Shown here: positions 42,058-50,935 of the stretch, piece after piece | How positions within the stretch are numbered: the stretch's first letter is position 1 | Layout: the number at the start of each line of letters is the position of its first letter | DNA from: Micrococcaceae bacterium Sec5.1 | Lineage (GTDB): Bacteria > Actinomycetota > Actinomycetes > Actinomycetales > Micrococcaceae | Assembly (NCBI GenBank): GCA_039636795.1 | Contig: CP143430.1 | Coordinates: forward strand, 2,728,001 to 2,792,000 | Reading direction: 5' to 3' | DNA length: 64,000 bases | Made by a program: the position numbers and the translations under genes | The notes under the pieces: generated by a model | Databases searched by the model: none | Told to the model about the DNA's origin: nothing | The model's input: only the letters and a program-made list of their open reading frames with translations

Positions 42058-43082
42058 AGCGGTCGCGCGGACAGAGATCCAACGCGTCAGTTGTCCCGGC
42101 GGCAGTTGCGATCACCCTTGCACTGTCCGGCTGCACTGCGGCTACCCCTTCCCCGACTACTGAGGCCCCTGTCCCATCCAAAGGGACGGCAACGGAGCTC
42201 CTTCAGGCAACGTCGGTCCACGAAGCCACCGGGATGACGTTACTGGAAGGGCCCACACTGGGGCCGGATGGAGACCTGTACATCGTGGACGTAACCGCGC
42301 CGGCAGGATCCCCAAAGGTCATGGCAATCGATCCGGGGTCCCGCGAAAAGCGGTCCGTCTACACAGACGACACGAGCGCATTTACCTCCGCCCAATTCAA
42401 CCCCCTCGACGGACGCCTGTATCTGACGGACTTCCTCGGCTCCATCGTGAGCATCACGCCGGACGGCAAAGATCCACGTGTCTTCTTCGCTGGTCCGGTA
42501 GCCGGGGCACCCATGAATCCGGACGACATCAGTTTTGACCAAGCCGGAAACCTCTACATCACAGATTCAACCGGCGCCCAGGACCCGTACTGGAAGCCAC
42601 AAGGACGTCTGATTCGAATCGATGGTCGAACAGCGGAGGCAACGGTCCTGGCCCACGGGTTGCCTGCCCCCAACGGGCTCGCCTTTACGCCTGGCTTCGA
42701 TGGGCTGTGGGTCAGTCACAACACGGCGAACCGGATCGACTACATCCGTCTAACCGAGGACGGGCGTGAAGTGAAGACCGCACACCCCGCGATTCACGTC
42801 AGCGCTGGCGCCGGCCAAATCGACTCCTTGGCAGTAGATGCGGACGGGAACCTATACGTCGGCTTTCACAACCGGGCAGCAATCTTTGTGTATGACACCG
42901 TTGGCGAACACATCTCGACAATATCCATACCCACAGAAGGCGATGGATTATCGTCAGCGACCAACATCGCCATCGCTCCGGGAACCACCGATGCCTACGT
43001 AACGGTCAGCGGAAAAGAAGGCGGATGGATTTATAGGTTTCGGTCTCTTGCCGAGGGGATCAGACAATCAAATGGAGGGTAG
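42054..43082 (+). CDS. Secreted SMP-30/gluconolactonase-like lipoprotein
   Basis: 342 residues. The signal peptide ends in lipobox LSGC (Cys27) and is followed by a Thr/Pro/Ser linker. The rest is a six-bladed beta-propeller of the SMP-30/Drp35 type. Candidate calcium-site residues are Glu in LLEGP, Asn in PNGLAF, and Asp in QIDSLAVDADGN. Family members hydrolyse lactones. The 4-bp overlap with the Baeyer-Villiger gene suggests that the lactone or ester made by the oxygenase is opened here, although the oxygenase is cytoplasmic and this protein is outside the membrane. Confidence 0.86.
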   Translation: MKRSRGQRSNASVVPAAVAITLALSGCTAATPSPTTEAPVPSKGTATELLQATSVHEATGMTLLEGPTLGPDGDLYIVDVTAPAGSPKVMAIDPGSREKRSVYTDDTSAFTSAQFNPLDGRLYLTDFLGSIVSITPDGKDPRVFFAGPVAGAPMNPDDISFDQAGNLYITDSTGAQDPYWKPQGRLIRIDGRTAEATVLAHGLPAPNGLAFTPGFDGLWVSHNTANRIDYIRLTEDGREVKTAHPAIHVSAGAGQIDSLAVDADGNLYVGFHNRAAIFVYDTVGEHISTISIPTEGDGLSSATNIAIAPGTTDAYVTVSGKEGGWIYRFRSLAEGIRQSNGG

Positions 43083-43138
43083 GGGCAGCGCTACACGACT
43101 TGTGAAGCCTTCTTCCCGGTGGGCTGGGTCTTAGCTCC

Positions 43139-44200
43139 TTAGCGGGCTCCGCCGCGCAGGGGAGCGGAGGCGAACTCCCGCATTCCCTCCTCAAAGTCGA
43201 TAGTTGGAGACCAGCCAAGCTCGGATTTGATGAGTTCCGAGGACGCAGTGATGTGCCTGACGTCCCCTGATCTGTACCGACCTGTAACCACAGGAGCCGG
43301 CCCGTTGCCAAGGGCACTTAAGGTTTTGGCGACGTCGCCTATGGTGTGGGCCTGGTCGGCGCCCACGTTGTAGGCGCGGAAACATCCTTCCTGGCTTTGG
43401 AGAATGGACTGAAGAGCGGCGATGTTTGCGCTCGCTACGTCGCGAACGTGAATGAAGCTGCGGCGCTGGCCACCATCTTCGAAGACCAGGGGCGCCTCGC
43501 CGCGGGCCAATGCTGAACGGAACAGCGACGCCACGCCGGCGTAGGGCGTATCCCGCGGCATCCTGGGCCCGTACACGTTGTGGTAGCGCAGCGCTATCGC
43601 GTTGCCTCCCGTGCTTCGTGCCCACGAGGCGGCGAGGTGTTCCTGGCACACCTTGGAGGCGGCGTAGACGTTTCGCGGGTCAAGGGGTGCCTCCTCCGTG
43701 ACCAAGGCAGGTTCGAGTGGCGTGCCGGAGTCAGGATTACGTGGCTCGAAAATGCCCGCCCTTAGATCAGCTTCGGCACGCGGACCCGGCCTGACGGGAC
43801 GCCCGGTGGAGGGGTCCGTGTACGCGCCCTCCCCGTAAACCACCATGGACGATGCCAGCACGAGCCGCTGGATTGTGTGCCGTTCCATGGCGGACAAGAG
43901 GACGGCCGTGGCGTAGTCGTTGTTGCGGATGTAGTCCGGCGCATCGGCGAAGCTGACACCCAGCCCCACTTTGGCACTTTGGTGGCAGACGGACTCAATG
44001 CCCTTCATGGCACGGTCCACGGTAGCGGGATCAGTGACATCACCCGTCATCAATTCCACGCGTGGGTCCACCGGTGGCGGGCCGGAATGGAGGGCAGGGT
44101 CCAGGGAGTCCAGGATCCGGACCTCCCACCCCTTGTCCAAGGCGGCATCCACGATATGCGAACCAATGAACCCTGCCCCGCCGGTCACCAGGATTGTCAC
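43139..44200 (-). CDS. NAD-dependent epimerase/dehydratase
   Basis: 353 residues of the extended SDR family. VTGGAGFIGSHIVDAAL (NAD site), SSMVVYGEGAY, and catalytic YAASK are visible, followed by RYHNVYGPRMPRDTPYAGV and the substrate domain (FEDGGQRRSFIHVRDVA). It resembles UDP-glucose 4-epimerase/dTDP-sugar enzymes and probably modifies a nucleotide sugar for the glycosyltransferases in this block. It overlaps the phosphorylase-like gene by 4 bp and is the last gene of the leftward operon. Confidence 0.9.
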   Translation of the reverse strand: MTILVTGGAGFIGSHIVDAALDKGWEVRILDSLDPALHSGPPPVDPRVELMTGDVTDPATVDRAMKGIESVCHQSAKVGLGVSFADAPDYIRNNDYATAVLLSAMERHTIQRLVLASSMVVYGEGAYTDPSTGRPVRPGPRAEADLRAGIFEPRNPDSGTPLEPALVTEEAPLDPRNVYAASKVCQEHLAASWARSTGGNAIALRYHNVYGPRMPRDTPYAGVASLFRSALARGEAPLVFEDGGQRRSFIHVRDVASANIAALQSILQSQEGCFRAYNVGADQAHTIGDVAKTLSALGNGPAPVVTGRYRSGDVRHITASSELIKSELGWSPTIDFEEGMREFASAPLRGGAR

Positions 44201-45075
44201 AGGGCGGACACCGCCTGCCTGGCTACGGGGAGGGCCATGATTCGTTCAACAGCGGTGGGATTCATCAATTGCCGGGGAACGTAGTTGTCGCCAATCGAAG
44301 CAATCGTGGCTTCAAGCACGGTAAGAATACTGGATTGGGCGTCCTTAATGCGTGCGAATACGGCCTCGGCGGTCACCGGCTCCGAGCCATCGTGGCCTGT
44401 ATCCGAGTCCGTGACGAAGGCCAGATTGCCGAAGCCCATGTTGAGTTCGGCGGCGAGAACCGGCTCAGGGTATTGGGTCATGCTGATGATGTCGGCACCG
44501 CCGGCCACATACCAGGCCGATTCCGCTTTCGTCGAGAAGCGGGGGCCGTTGACCACCACCACAGTTCCCTGCGGTGCAAACTTCACCGGGCGGGCGGCCA
44601 GCGCGCTGGTCAGGTGTGAGCGCAATGTGGGGCAGAACGGCTCTGAGCCTGGCAGGTGCTGTACGCCGGCTGGGGCCATGCCCTCAATCACCGTACCGTC
44701 GAAGAAGGTATCGGCCCGGCCCCAGGTCCTGTCGATCAATTGGTCGGTGACCACAAAGGTCTCCGGTCCGTAGCCCTCCCGCAAGCCGCCAACCGCCGAC
44801 GAGGACATGACCGCTTGCACCCCGAGGCTCTTCAACGCCCACATATTGGCCCGGTAGTTGATTTTCTGGGGCGGCAAGGAGTGGGTCCCGCCGTGGCGGG
44901 GAAGGAAGGCGACCGTTCGTCCAGCGACTTCCGCCAACGTCACAGCGGACGACGGCGGCCCGTAGGGAGTTTCGACGTCGAACGTCGCCTTGATAGTGGC
45001 GCGAGGAAGGCCGTAAGTCCCGGAGCCTCCGATGATGGCGACGCGGGGGCGGGCTGTTTCAGGGGTCTGTGGCAT
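44197..45075 (-). CDS. S-methyl-5'-thioadenosine phosphorylase-like protein
   Basis: 292 residues if started at ATG 45075 (AGGA eight bases upstream); ATG 45084 and TTG 45114 are also in frame. It has the nucleoside phosphorylase fold with MTAP hallmarks: IIGGSGTYGL, TPYGPPSS, FLPRHGGTHSLPPQKINYRAN, VNGPRFSTKAES, and VTDSDTG with the purine-contacting aspartates. The usual reaction is phosphorolysis of methylthioadenosine. Its close coupling to an epimerase and a GT87 enzyme is unexpected for a salvage gene. It may instead act on a nucleoside or 1-phospho-sugar linked to glycan assembly. Confidence 0.88.
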   Translation of the reverse strand: MPQTPETARPRVAIIGGSGTYGLPRATIKATFDVETPYGPPSSAVTLAEVAGRTVAFLPRHGGTHSLPPQKINYRANMWALKSLGVQAVMSSSAVGGLREGYGPETFVVTDQLIDRTWGRADTFFDGTVIEGMAPAGVQHLPGSEPFCPTLRSHLTSALAARPVKFAPQGTVVVVNGPRFSTKAESAWYVAGGADIISMTQYPEPVLAAELNMGFGNLAFVTDSDTGHDGSEPVTAEAVFARIKDAQSSILTVLEATIASIGDNYVPRQLMNPTAVERIMALPVARQAVSAL

Positions 45076-45088
45076 GGTTGTCATCCTG

Positions 45089-46516
45089 TCATTCGTGCGG
45101 AAGGGTTTGTTCAAGCTCGTGCCGGCGCCGCAGCCACGCAGCGGCCATGAGTATGGCGGCAGCGGCGAGCAGGGCGCTTTGATTGATGGGACCGGCGTAT
45201 TGCACGGGTTTGGGCACCATGTAGATAAAGCCCAAGGCCAGGATTACTGCCAGGTACTCCCACCTGCGGCTGAGTACGATGAACGGCAGCAGCATCAAGG
45301 AGTACCACGGGTAGTTGGGGCTGATAATCAGCAGCGTGAGGCCGATCATCACTGTTTGTTGGGTCCACATCGAACGCGCGTTTGACCGCTTCAGCACCAC
45401 CAGAGCCACGATGGCCAACACTGCCGCGCTCAGGACCGCTGGCCAGATGCCCACAGACACGAGTTGGGCGAGGCCGAACCTGATGCCGCCGCCCTGGCTG
45501 TACCCCTCTTCTTTGAGGTACCCAGGCAGGAAGCCAAGGACGGCCGGCCCGGCAACCACCAGGTACGGAACGTAGAGAGCCAGGAACGTTGCCACCGCGG
45601 CCACGACGAACCGGACGGGCCGGCGAAACAGGAGAGCCGGCGCCGCGATGACCGGAATGAACTTTGTGGCCACAGCGGCACCGAAAGCCACCCCGGATCC
45701 AAGCGGTTTTCCGCCCACGAGAAACATTCCGGCAAGCAGGAGCAGGGCAGCGCCCAGCACATCTACGTGGGCATTGTTAACAGCCTCCAGCATGACCAAT
45801 GGACTCCAGGCCCACACGACGGCCAATTGCAAGGGCATCTTCCGCCTGTCCAGCACGCGCAACAGCATGAGTGTCACGGCCGAGCTGATGAGGAGGCCAC
45901 CAAGCTGCATGGGAAGATAGCCAACCGAGTCCGGAACGGCCGCTCGTACCACCAGGAAGTAAACTTCGGCAGTTGGTGGATAAATGGTGGGCGCGTAAGG
46001 GCGGTTGATCGCAGTACAAAGTGGGTCCCCTGAAGGAAACCCCGTGGCCGGTACGGACTCCGTGCCGAACAGCTCCGGGGGGCATGCCGGGCTTCCGCCG
46101 GCCCCGGCGGCACCAGGGGCAAAGAGCCAGTCCGGCCGAAGGTTGTTGAGCGTTTCGTCAGTTGGCACATAGGAGTACGGGGAAATTCCAGCCTTTTGGA
46201 CGATGCCGTCCCAAGCATACCGGGCTGAATCATTACTGGTCCGCGGCGGGGCACTTGCTGCCATCAGTCCCAAGAGGAGCGAGCCGGCCATGATCACCAC
46301 GCCTAACCGGTGCCGCGGGACATTTGCCAGGAGCTTAACCACCATCAGGAGCGCCAACCACCAGAGGCACGATCCTACGATCGGCGCAGAGTCGATGGGG
46401 TTCCCGGGCCACACCATCCACCAGAGCAAAGCCGCGCCAGCAAGAAACACCGCCGGAAGGGCGATGACGAGCTTGGTTCGGCGGGATCCATCCAGCTCGG
46501 GTGCAGTGGGGGTCAC
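45089..46516 (-). CDS. GT87-like polyprenol-phosphate mannosyltransferase
   Basis: 475-residue polytopic membrane protein, about 11-12 helices. The first extracytoplasmic loop has the acidic NDSARYAWDGIVQKAGISPYSY, and further on PYAPTIYPPTAEVYF and NNAHVDVLGAALLLLAG follow, typical of actinobacterial GT-C enzymes of the GT87/mannosyltransferase type. Such enzymes add a sugar from a polyprenyl-phosphate donor on the outer side of the membrane. It is first in a three-gene leftward operon with the phosphorylase-like and epimerase genes. Acceptor unknown. Confidence 0.86.
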   Translation of the reverse strand: MTPTAPELDGSRRTKLVIALPAVFLAGAALLWWMVWPGNPIDSAPIVGSCLWWLALLMVVKLLANVPRHRLGVVIMAGSLLLGLMAASAPPRTSNDSARYAWDGIVQKAGISPYSYVPTDETLNNLRPDWLFAPGAAGAGGSPACPPELFGTESVPATGFPSGDPLCTAINRPYAPTIYPPTAEVYFLVVRAAVPDSVGYLPMQLGGLLISSAVTLMLLRVLDRRKMPLQLAVVWAWSPLVMLEAVNNAHVDVLGAALLLLAGMFLVGGKPLGSGVAFGAAVATKFIPVIAAPALLFRRPVRFVVAAVATFLALYVPYLVVAGPAVLGFLPGYLKEEGYSQGGGIRFGLAQLVSVGIWPAVLSAAVLAIVALVVLKRSNARSMWTQQTVMIGLTLLIISPNYPWYSLMLLPFIVLSRRWEYLAVILALGFIYMVPKPVQYAGPINQSALLAAAAILMAAAWLRRRHELEQTLPHE

Positions 46517-46638
46517 CCTAACGATCCTGCCGCATGCCGAATGCTATTTGGGGCACTTCCGGACTCCACGGGCGAGGCTTCCGGGAATCGTAAGATCTGG
46601 GTCAACCCCCAACCACGGTTTGATGGTGTGATCGAGCT

Positions 46639-47808
46639 ATGGAAAAGTTCACCAACGCCTTGGCAAGCAGGTTTGCTTCGCCGACGCGCAGCACGCGGCT
46701 CACCGTAGTGTTGGGGCGATGGCTGGGCGTCACCTTTACTGTCTGTTTCCTCACCGGCCTCCTGAGTCACGGCTTGCAGAATCCGCCGGGATGGATGTTC
46801 TTCCCTACCCAGCCGGTTTGGATCTATCAACTGACACAAGGCTTGCATGTGACAGCAGGAATCGCGTCCATCCCGCTGCTCCTGGCGAAACTGTGGTCCG
46901 TGTACCCCGAGCTACTGAGATGGCCACCCATCAAGTCCTTCGTGCAGGCGCTGGAACGGGGCACTATTGCCTTGTTCATCGCCTCGTCACTTATCCAGCT
47001 CACTACCGGCCTGATCAATACCTACAAGTGGTATCCGTGGCCCTTCCCTTTCCGCGAAACGCACTACTGGCTGGCATGGGTCATTTGGGGTTCGCTGCTG
47101 CTGCACATCGCGGTCAAACTCCCCGCAATCCTTGAGCATTGGCGCGTACGCCCGCAATCCGGGGCCGCCAGTATGCACAAAGCGGTTCAGGACGAAGCCA
47201 GCCCGGCACCCGGGCGTTGGTCGCGGCGCAGCTTCCTTACCGCCGTCGGGACCACAACCGGAGCAGTAGTGCTGACGACGGCGGGCCAGTCGTTTTCCTG
47301 GCTGGACCCGCTTAATCTCTTCGCACCCAGGAACATGGGGACTGGGCCACAGTCGGTACCGGTGAACCGCACGGCGGCCGAAGCGAAGGTGACCGACCTT
47401 GCCCGCGCAGCTGATTGGATCCTGACGGTCACGTACGCGGGCATCAGCAGGCCGTTCACGCTGGCGGATCTCCAAGGCCTGCCACAGCATGAGCACGAAC
47501 TCCCCATTGCCTGTGTGGAGGGCTGGAGCCAAACTGCCACGTGGCGCGGAGTCCGGGTCCGGGATCTCGTGGGCGCGGTAGGAGGCCCTCCTTCCGCCGA
47601 ACTGCGGGTCACTAGCCTGGAACCGGAAGGCGCCTACAGGACCATGCTGATGCCCGCCGCCTATGTCCAGGACGAGCAGACCCTGGTGGCGCTGGAATTG
47701 AACGGCCAGACCCTGGATCTGGACCATGGCTATCCCGCCCGGATCATCGCTCCAGGGCGCCCGGGCGTCCTGCAAACCAAATGGCTGAGTTCCATGGAGG
47801 TGCTGTGA
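46639..47808 (+). CDS. Membrane molybdopterin oxidoreductase (sulfite-oxidase fold)
   Basis: 389 residues. Residues 1-185 form a four-helix cytochrome-b-like membrane domain with candidate heme histidines (GLHVTAG, ETHYWLAW, LLLHIAVKLP). A twin-arginine RWSRRSFLTAVG (about 195-205) then precedes the last hydrophobic segment and an extracytoplasmic sulfite-oxidase-type domain with the molybdenum-ligand Cys in ACVEGWS. This is the layout of actinobacterial proteins inserted first by Sec and finished by Tat. It overlaps the next membrane protein gene (GTGA). The electron donor or acceptor is unknown. Confidence 0.88.
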   Translation: MEKFTNALASRFASPTRSTRLTVVLGRWLGVTFTVCFLTGLLSHGLQNPPGWMFFPTQPVWIYQLTQGLHVTAGIASIPLLLAKLWSVYPELLRWPPIKSFVQALERGTIALFIASSLIQLTTGLINTYKWYPWPFPFRETHYWLAWVIWGSLLLHIAVKLPAILEHWRVRPQSGAASMHKAVQDEASPAPGRWSRRSFLTAVGTTTGAVVLTTAGQSFSWLDPLNLFAPRNMGTGPQSVPVNRTAAEAKVTDLARAADWILTVTYAGISRPFTLADLQGLPQHEHELPIACVEGWSQTATWRGVRVRDLVGAVGGPPSAELRVTSLEPEGAYRTMLMPAAYVQDEQTLVALELNGQTLDLDHGYPARIIAPGRPGVLQTKWLSSMEVL

Positions 47809-48296
47809 AGGACATGGTGAAATCCAAGGGAGGAACGCCGGCAACTTCTCGAACGGTTTGGGCTGTTCGCTTTGTTCTGGGAGCGGCGGGGCTGGGCCTC
47901 ATGGGCTATGGAGCCATGGGCTTTCCCACTCAGCTGGGACCGTCGCAGCTTCTGGGGCTGTTGGTGTGGATGGCGGCTGCCATCCTGATTCATGATGGCC
48001 TCATCGTCCCGTTGTCCACCCTGGCAGGATTTGGACTTCGGCGCTCAGGATCCAGCCTTCGTCCCGCGTCTGCGGCCGTGATGCGGGGATCGCTCATGGC
48101 CGGCGCCGTGGTAACGCTCATCGTTGGTGTGTTGCTGAAAGCACAGACTGTGGCTCGAAGCACCAGCGCCCTCGAAGGCGATTATGCCATCAACCTGATG
48201 TGGTTCTGGGCTGTCCTGCTCACAGTCGCAGCCGGGCTGATCTATACGATCGAACGCAAGTCCCGGCGTGGTTCCAGCCGTGGGACGAGCCGGTAG
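47805..48296 (+). CDS. Small membrane protein, partner of the molybdoenzyme
   Basis: 163 residues from GTG 47805, which overlaps the molybdoenzyme stop and has GGAGG four bases upstream. Four predicted membrane helices (AVRFVLGAAGLGLMGYGAMG, LLGLLVWMAAAILIHDGLIV, SLMAGAVVTLIVGVLL, LMWFWAVLLTVAAGLIYTI) and a basic C-terminal tail. I do not recognise a family. Its tight coupling suggests a membrane anchor or assembly partner of the molybdoenzyme. Its 3' end overlaps the converging methyltransferase gene by 55 bp. Confidence 0.8.
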   Translation: MKDMVKSKGGTPATSRTVWAVRFVLGAAGLGLMGYGAMGFPTQLGPSQLLGLLVWMAAAILIHDGLIVPLSTLAGFGLRRSGSSLRPASAAVMRGSLMAGAVVTLIVGVLLKAQTVARSTSALEGDYAINLMWFWAVLLTVAAGLIYTIERKSRRGSSRGTSR

Positions 48297-48958
48297 AAGA
48301 CCCGGCCCTGCACATGCTGTTTGGCTGCTACCGTCCAACCTGAGGACCTTGTCCGCGACTCCAGCCCTACGCTGCCCGTTCGTGCCCACCCAAAGGCGTC
48401 GCTCCGGTTTCCCTCCTCATCTTCAATAACGGCCGAATAGGAAGTATCCAGATCCATGTCAGCTTCCACCTCGACCAGGAGGACCCCGGTGGGAGCGACC
48501 AGTTGCCGGCAGCGGCGAAGCAACGAGCTGATGCTCCCGCCGATGCCGATGTTGCCATCCAGCAACAGCAGGCTCTGCCACTGACCCGTGTGCGGTACCG
48601 CAGCGAAAACGGACTGTTGAATGGCGCGGCCACCCTGCCCCTTCGCCCGGTTGACCGCCTCGGAACTGGTATCGATGCCGAGGGCGGGCATCCCCACTGA
48701 GCGTGCTGCCGCCAGCATCCGCCCCGGTCCACACCCAACATCCAAGAGCGGCCCCTGCAGACTGCACAGTAAGGATCTCTCCAACAAATTCGCGTCGGAA
48801 CACCAGGAACCGACATCAAATTGGACGGGCCCTGCCGTGGCTGGATTGGTCTCGGGCCACAGGGTCAACGTTCCTGATCCCGTCCTCAGTGCACGTGCGT
48901 ACGGCTCGCTGTCTCCCGCGCCGAACTGGGTTGTGGGCGCTGTCATTCGTCCCGTCAT
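48242..48958 (-). CDS. Class I SAM-dependent methyltransferase
   Basis: 238 residues. SAM-binding motif I LLDVGCGPGRMLAAA, followed by GIDTSSEAV (motif II) and LLLLDGNIGIGGS (motif IV region). It overlaps the DUF2064 gene by 4 bp (ATGA), and the trio GT2-DUF2064-methyltransferase is one operon. It may methylate a small molecule or glycan made by its neighbours. The last 18 codons overlap the converging membrane-protein gene on the other strand. Confidence 0.87.
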   Translation of the reverse strand: MTGRMTAPTTQFGAGDSEPYARALRTGSGTLTLWPETNPATAGPVQFDVGSWCSDANLLERSLLCSLQGPLLDVGCGPGRMLAAARSVGMPALGIDTSSEAVNRAKGQGGRAIQQSVFAAVPHTGQWQSLLLLDGNIGIGGSISSLLRRCRQLVAPTGVLLVEVEADMDLDTSYSAVIEDEEGNRSDAFGWARTGSVGLESRTRSSGWTVAAKQHVQGRVFYRLVPRLEPRRDLRSIV

Positions 48959-49605
48959 GGCAACGTGTTCCTGAGCCCGGTAACTGCCCCGGCAAAAGCG
49001 CTCCCGGGAATTTCGGCGGCAATATGTACGGCGTCGTGGAGGAAGTCCATGTCCCGCAGTACCGGAAGCATTCCCACGGAGATGCCTGCGGAAGTCAACC
49101 GGGCGAGCTGTTCCTCCCCGGTGGTATCTGTTGACATTCGCACCCCACGGATCAACGCAGCGCGGGGGTTGGCCAGGGCGAGTGCCCAGAAGCCACCATC
49201 TGCTGCCGGGCCAAACCAGGCATCATGTTGCCTGTTTTCCGTTGCCCAGTCATGGAACACTGCGGCGAGATGGTCCGAAGAGAGCTGCGGGGTGTCCATC
49301 CCGACGATGAGCAAGGGTCCAGCCACGGCATCGCAGATAGCGGCCAATCGTTCGTCCAACCCTCCGGACGCTTGCGGCAACACCACAAAGTCCCTGGCAT
49401 CGGAAGCTGATGGCGTTCCATCCATAACCAACCACCGCTCCCTCACTGGCAGGTGCCGGACCGTATCCAGTGTTTGGCTTAGGCTCAGCTGCGCCAGCAT
49501 GGCTGCTTCCGTCGGCGACAACGGAGGACTCAACCGGGTTTTCACCTTCCCGGGGAGGCATTCCTTGGCGATGACGGCAATGGTGAGATCCCAGATCGCG
49601 CTCAT
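48955..49605 (-). CDS. DUF2064/TIGR04282-family glycosyltransferase-like protein
   Basis: 216 residues with a GT-A-like nucleotide-sugar fold: IAVIAKECLPGKVKTRLSPPLS at the N-terminus (resembling the nucleotidyltransferase GKVKTRL loop), LLIVGMDTPQLS, and GPAADGGFWALAL. Related proteins are annotated as glycosyltransferases or molybdenum-cofactor guanylyl/nucleotidyl transferases. It overlaps both neighbours by 4 bp, between a GT2 enzyme and a methyltransferase. The exact donor and acceptor are unknown. Confidence 0.85.
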   Translation of the reverse strand: MSAIWDLTIAVIAKECLPGKVKTRLSPPLSPTEAAMLAQLSLSQTLDTVRHLPVRERWLVMDGTPSASDARDFVVLPQASGGLDERLAAICDAVAGPLLIVGMDTPQLSSDHLAAVFHDWATENRQHDAWFGPAADGGFWALALANPRAALIRGVRMSTDTTGEEQLARLTSAGISVGMLPVLRDMDFLHDAVHIAAEIPGSAFAGAVTGLRNTLP

Positions 49606-50318
49606 CTGGTTTGTTCCTTGGATGGGGCCCCGTGGGGCTGCGCTGCTGCGACGGCGTCCTTGAGTTGGACGGACATGTCTTTCACAGCGCTCAGCGTTCC
49701 CTTCAGGGTGCCTGTGACTTTGGACTTCCCGGTCCGGGGGAAATAACCAACGGGAACCTCAACGATCCGCCATCCGCGGAGGCTTGCTTTGAGGAACATC
49801 TCCAGTGGATAGCCGCTTCGCCGGTCTTCCAACCCCAGGGACAGCAAACTGCTGCGGCGGGCAATACGCAATGGCCCAAGGTCCGTCACCCGGTGTCCGG
49901 TCAGGCGTCGCAGCCGCCACGCCAGGGCCTTGTTGGCCAGGCGCGCGTGGAGGGGCCAGGAGCCTCGTTCGGGTCGCCGACTACCGAGCACCAGATCAGC
50001 TTTGCCCTCCAGGATCGGCGCCAGGAGCCTCGGCAGCTGGGCCGGGTCAAGTGAGCCGTCGCAATCACAGAAGGCGACAAAGTCGGCTGTTGCTGCGAGG
50101 AGGCCTGCATGCGCAGCCGCTCCGAAACCCCGCCGTGGCTCCGTGACAACCTCCGCGCCGAGCCTGGCCGCCGTTTCGGCCGAACCGTCCGTGGATCCGT
50201 TATCGACCACGATCGCACGGTATCCCTCAGGTAGCCGGGACAGTACCCACGGTAGGGCGCCGACCTCGTTCAAACAGGGGAGAACTACATCAACCTGCGG
50301 CTCTGTCGCTTCAAACAT
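49602..50318 (-). CDS. GT2-family glycosyltransferase (DPM1-like)
   Basis: 238 residues. GT-A fold with VDVVLPCLNEVGALPWVL, VDNGSTDGSAE, the metal-binding DCDGS (DxD-like), and GKSKVTGTLKGTL toward the C-terminus, as in polyprenyl-phosphate sugar synthases. It has no membrane helices, so it works on the cytoplasmic face. It probably makes the polyprenyl-linked sugar used by the GT87 enzyme nearby, although the two lie in different operons. First gene of a leftward three-gene operon. Confidence 0.88.
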   Translation of the reverse strand: MFEATEPQVDVVLPCLNEVGALPWVLSRLPEGYRAIVVDNGSTDGSAETAARLGAEVVTEPRRGFGAAAHAGLLAATADFVAFCDCDGSLDPAQLPRLLAPILEGKADLVLGSRRPERGSWPLHARLANKALAWRLRRLTGHRVTDLGPLRIARRSSLLSLGLEDRRSGYPLEMFLKASLRGWRIVEVPVGYFPRTGKSKVTGTLKGTLSAVKDMSVQLKDAVAAAQPHGAPSKEQTR

Positions 50319-50469
50319 GCTCCAAGGCTACGGATCAGGGACCGCCCGAAGGCGGCTAAATCCTTACGGTATGTGGACGGAAAATTGCTGGGGTCCTCCG
50401 CTGAGGTGCGGCGGCACTTTTCCACCGACAGCTCCGAACGACTCTATAAGGAAGCCAGCGGTTTGGGGG

Positions 50470-50935
50470 TTACTGGCCGCCGGTCACGGTTCCTGCCGTG
50501 TCTCCGCCATCGATGACGAATTCAATGCCGGTGACAAAGGATGCCTCGGTTGAAGACAGGAACAGAACGAGATCGGCCACCTCCCCGGGATGACCCACCC
50601 TGGACAGTGCCGTGTGGCTCATGTCTATCGGCATCCCGGCCGTCATGGGTGTGGAAATAACGCCGGGGTGGACCGAGTTGACCCGGATACCATACGACCC
50701 AAGTCCAACGCTGCGCTCTTCGTCAACCCCGCCCCCCAAATTTCGAGGCGCTGTATCCGGGAATCCCTTCGTATCCCGCAGCCCGGCTATCGACGAAATA
50801 TTCACGATCGACCCGCCGCGCGCCTCTTTCAGAGCCGGAATTGCGGCTTTGATCCCGTTAACGGTCCCGGTTAGGTTCACCGCCAGCACAGCGTTCCATT
50901 GATCCAGCGAGTAGTCCTCGATCGGGGCTGGGGAC
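50470..50935 (-). pseudogene. Short-chain dehydrogenase remnant, 5'-truncated with three frameshifts
   Basis: Reading left on the minus strand, IEDYSLDQWNAVLAVNLTGT and IVNISSIAGLR are typical SDR sequence, but the first about 80 residues (cofactor motif) are missing. After AGLR the frame shifts: GYEGIPGYSASKFGGRG (catalytic YSASK) lies in a second frame, LTKSAALDLG in a third, and SYGIRVNSVHPGV returns to the first. Each shift coincides with a G-run that seems one base short (near 50780, 50737 and 50711). The three losses together restore the original frame, so the main frame stays open through nonsense. The C-terminal part to 50470 is intact. Either a decaying gene or homopolymer errors in the assembly. 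Confidence 0.75.

Noticed and set aside
43083..43138. Possible terminator between the lactonase-like and epimerase genes
   Set aside because: No stem longer than a few base pairs could be seen.
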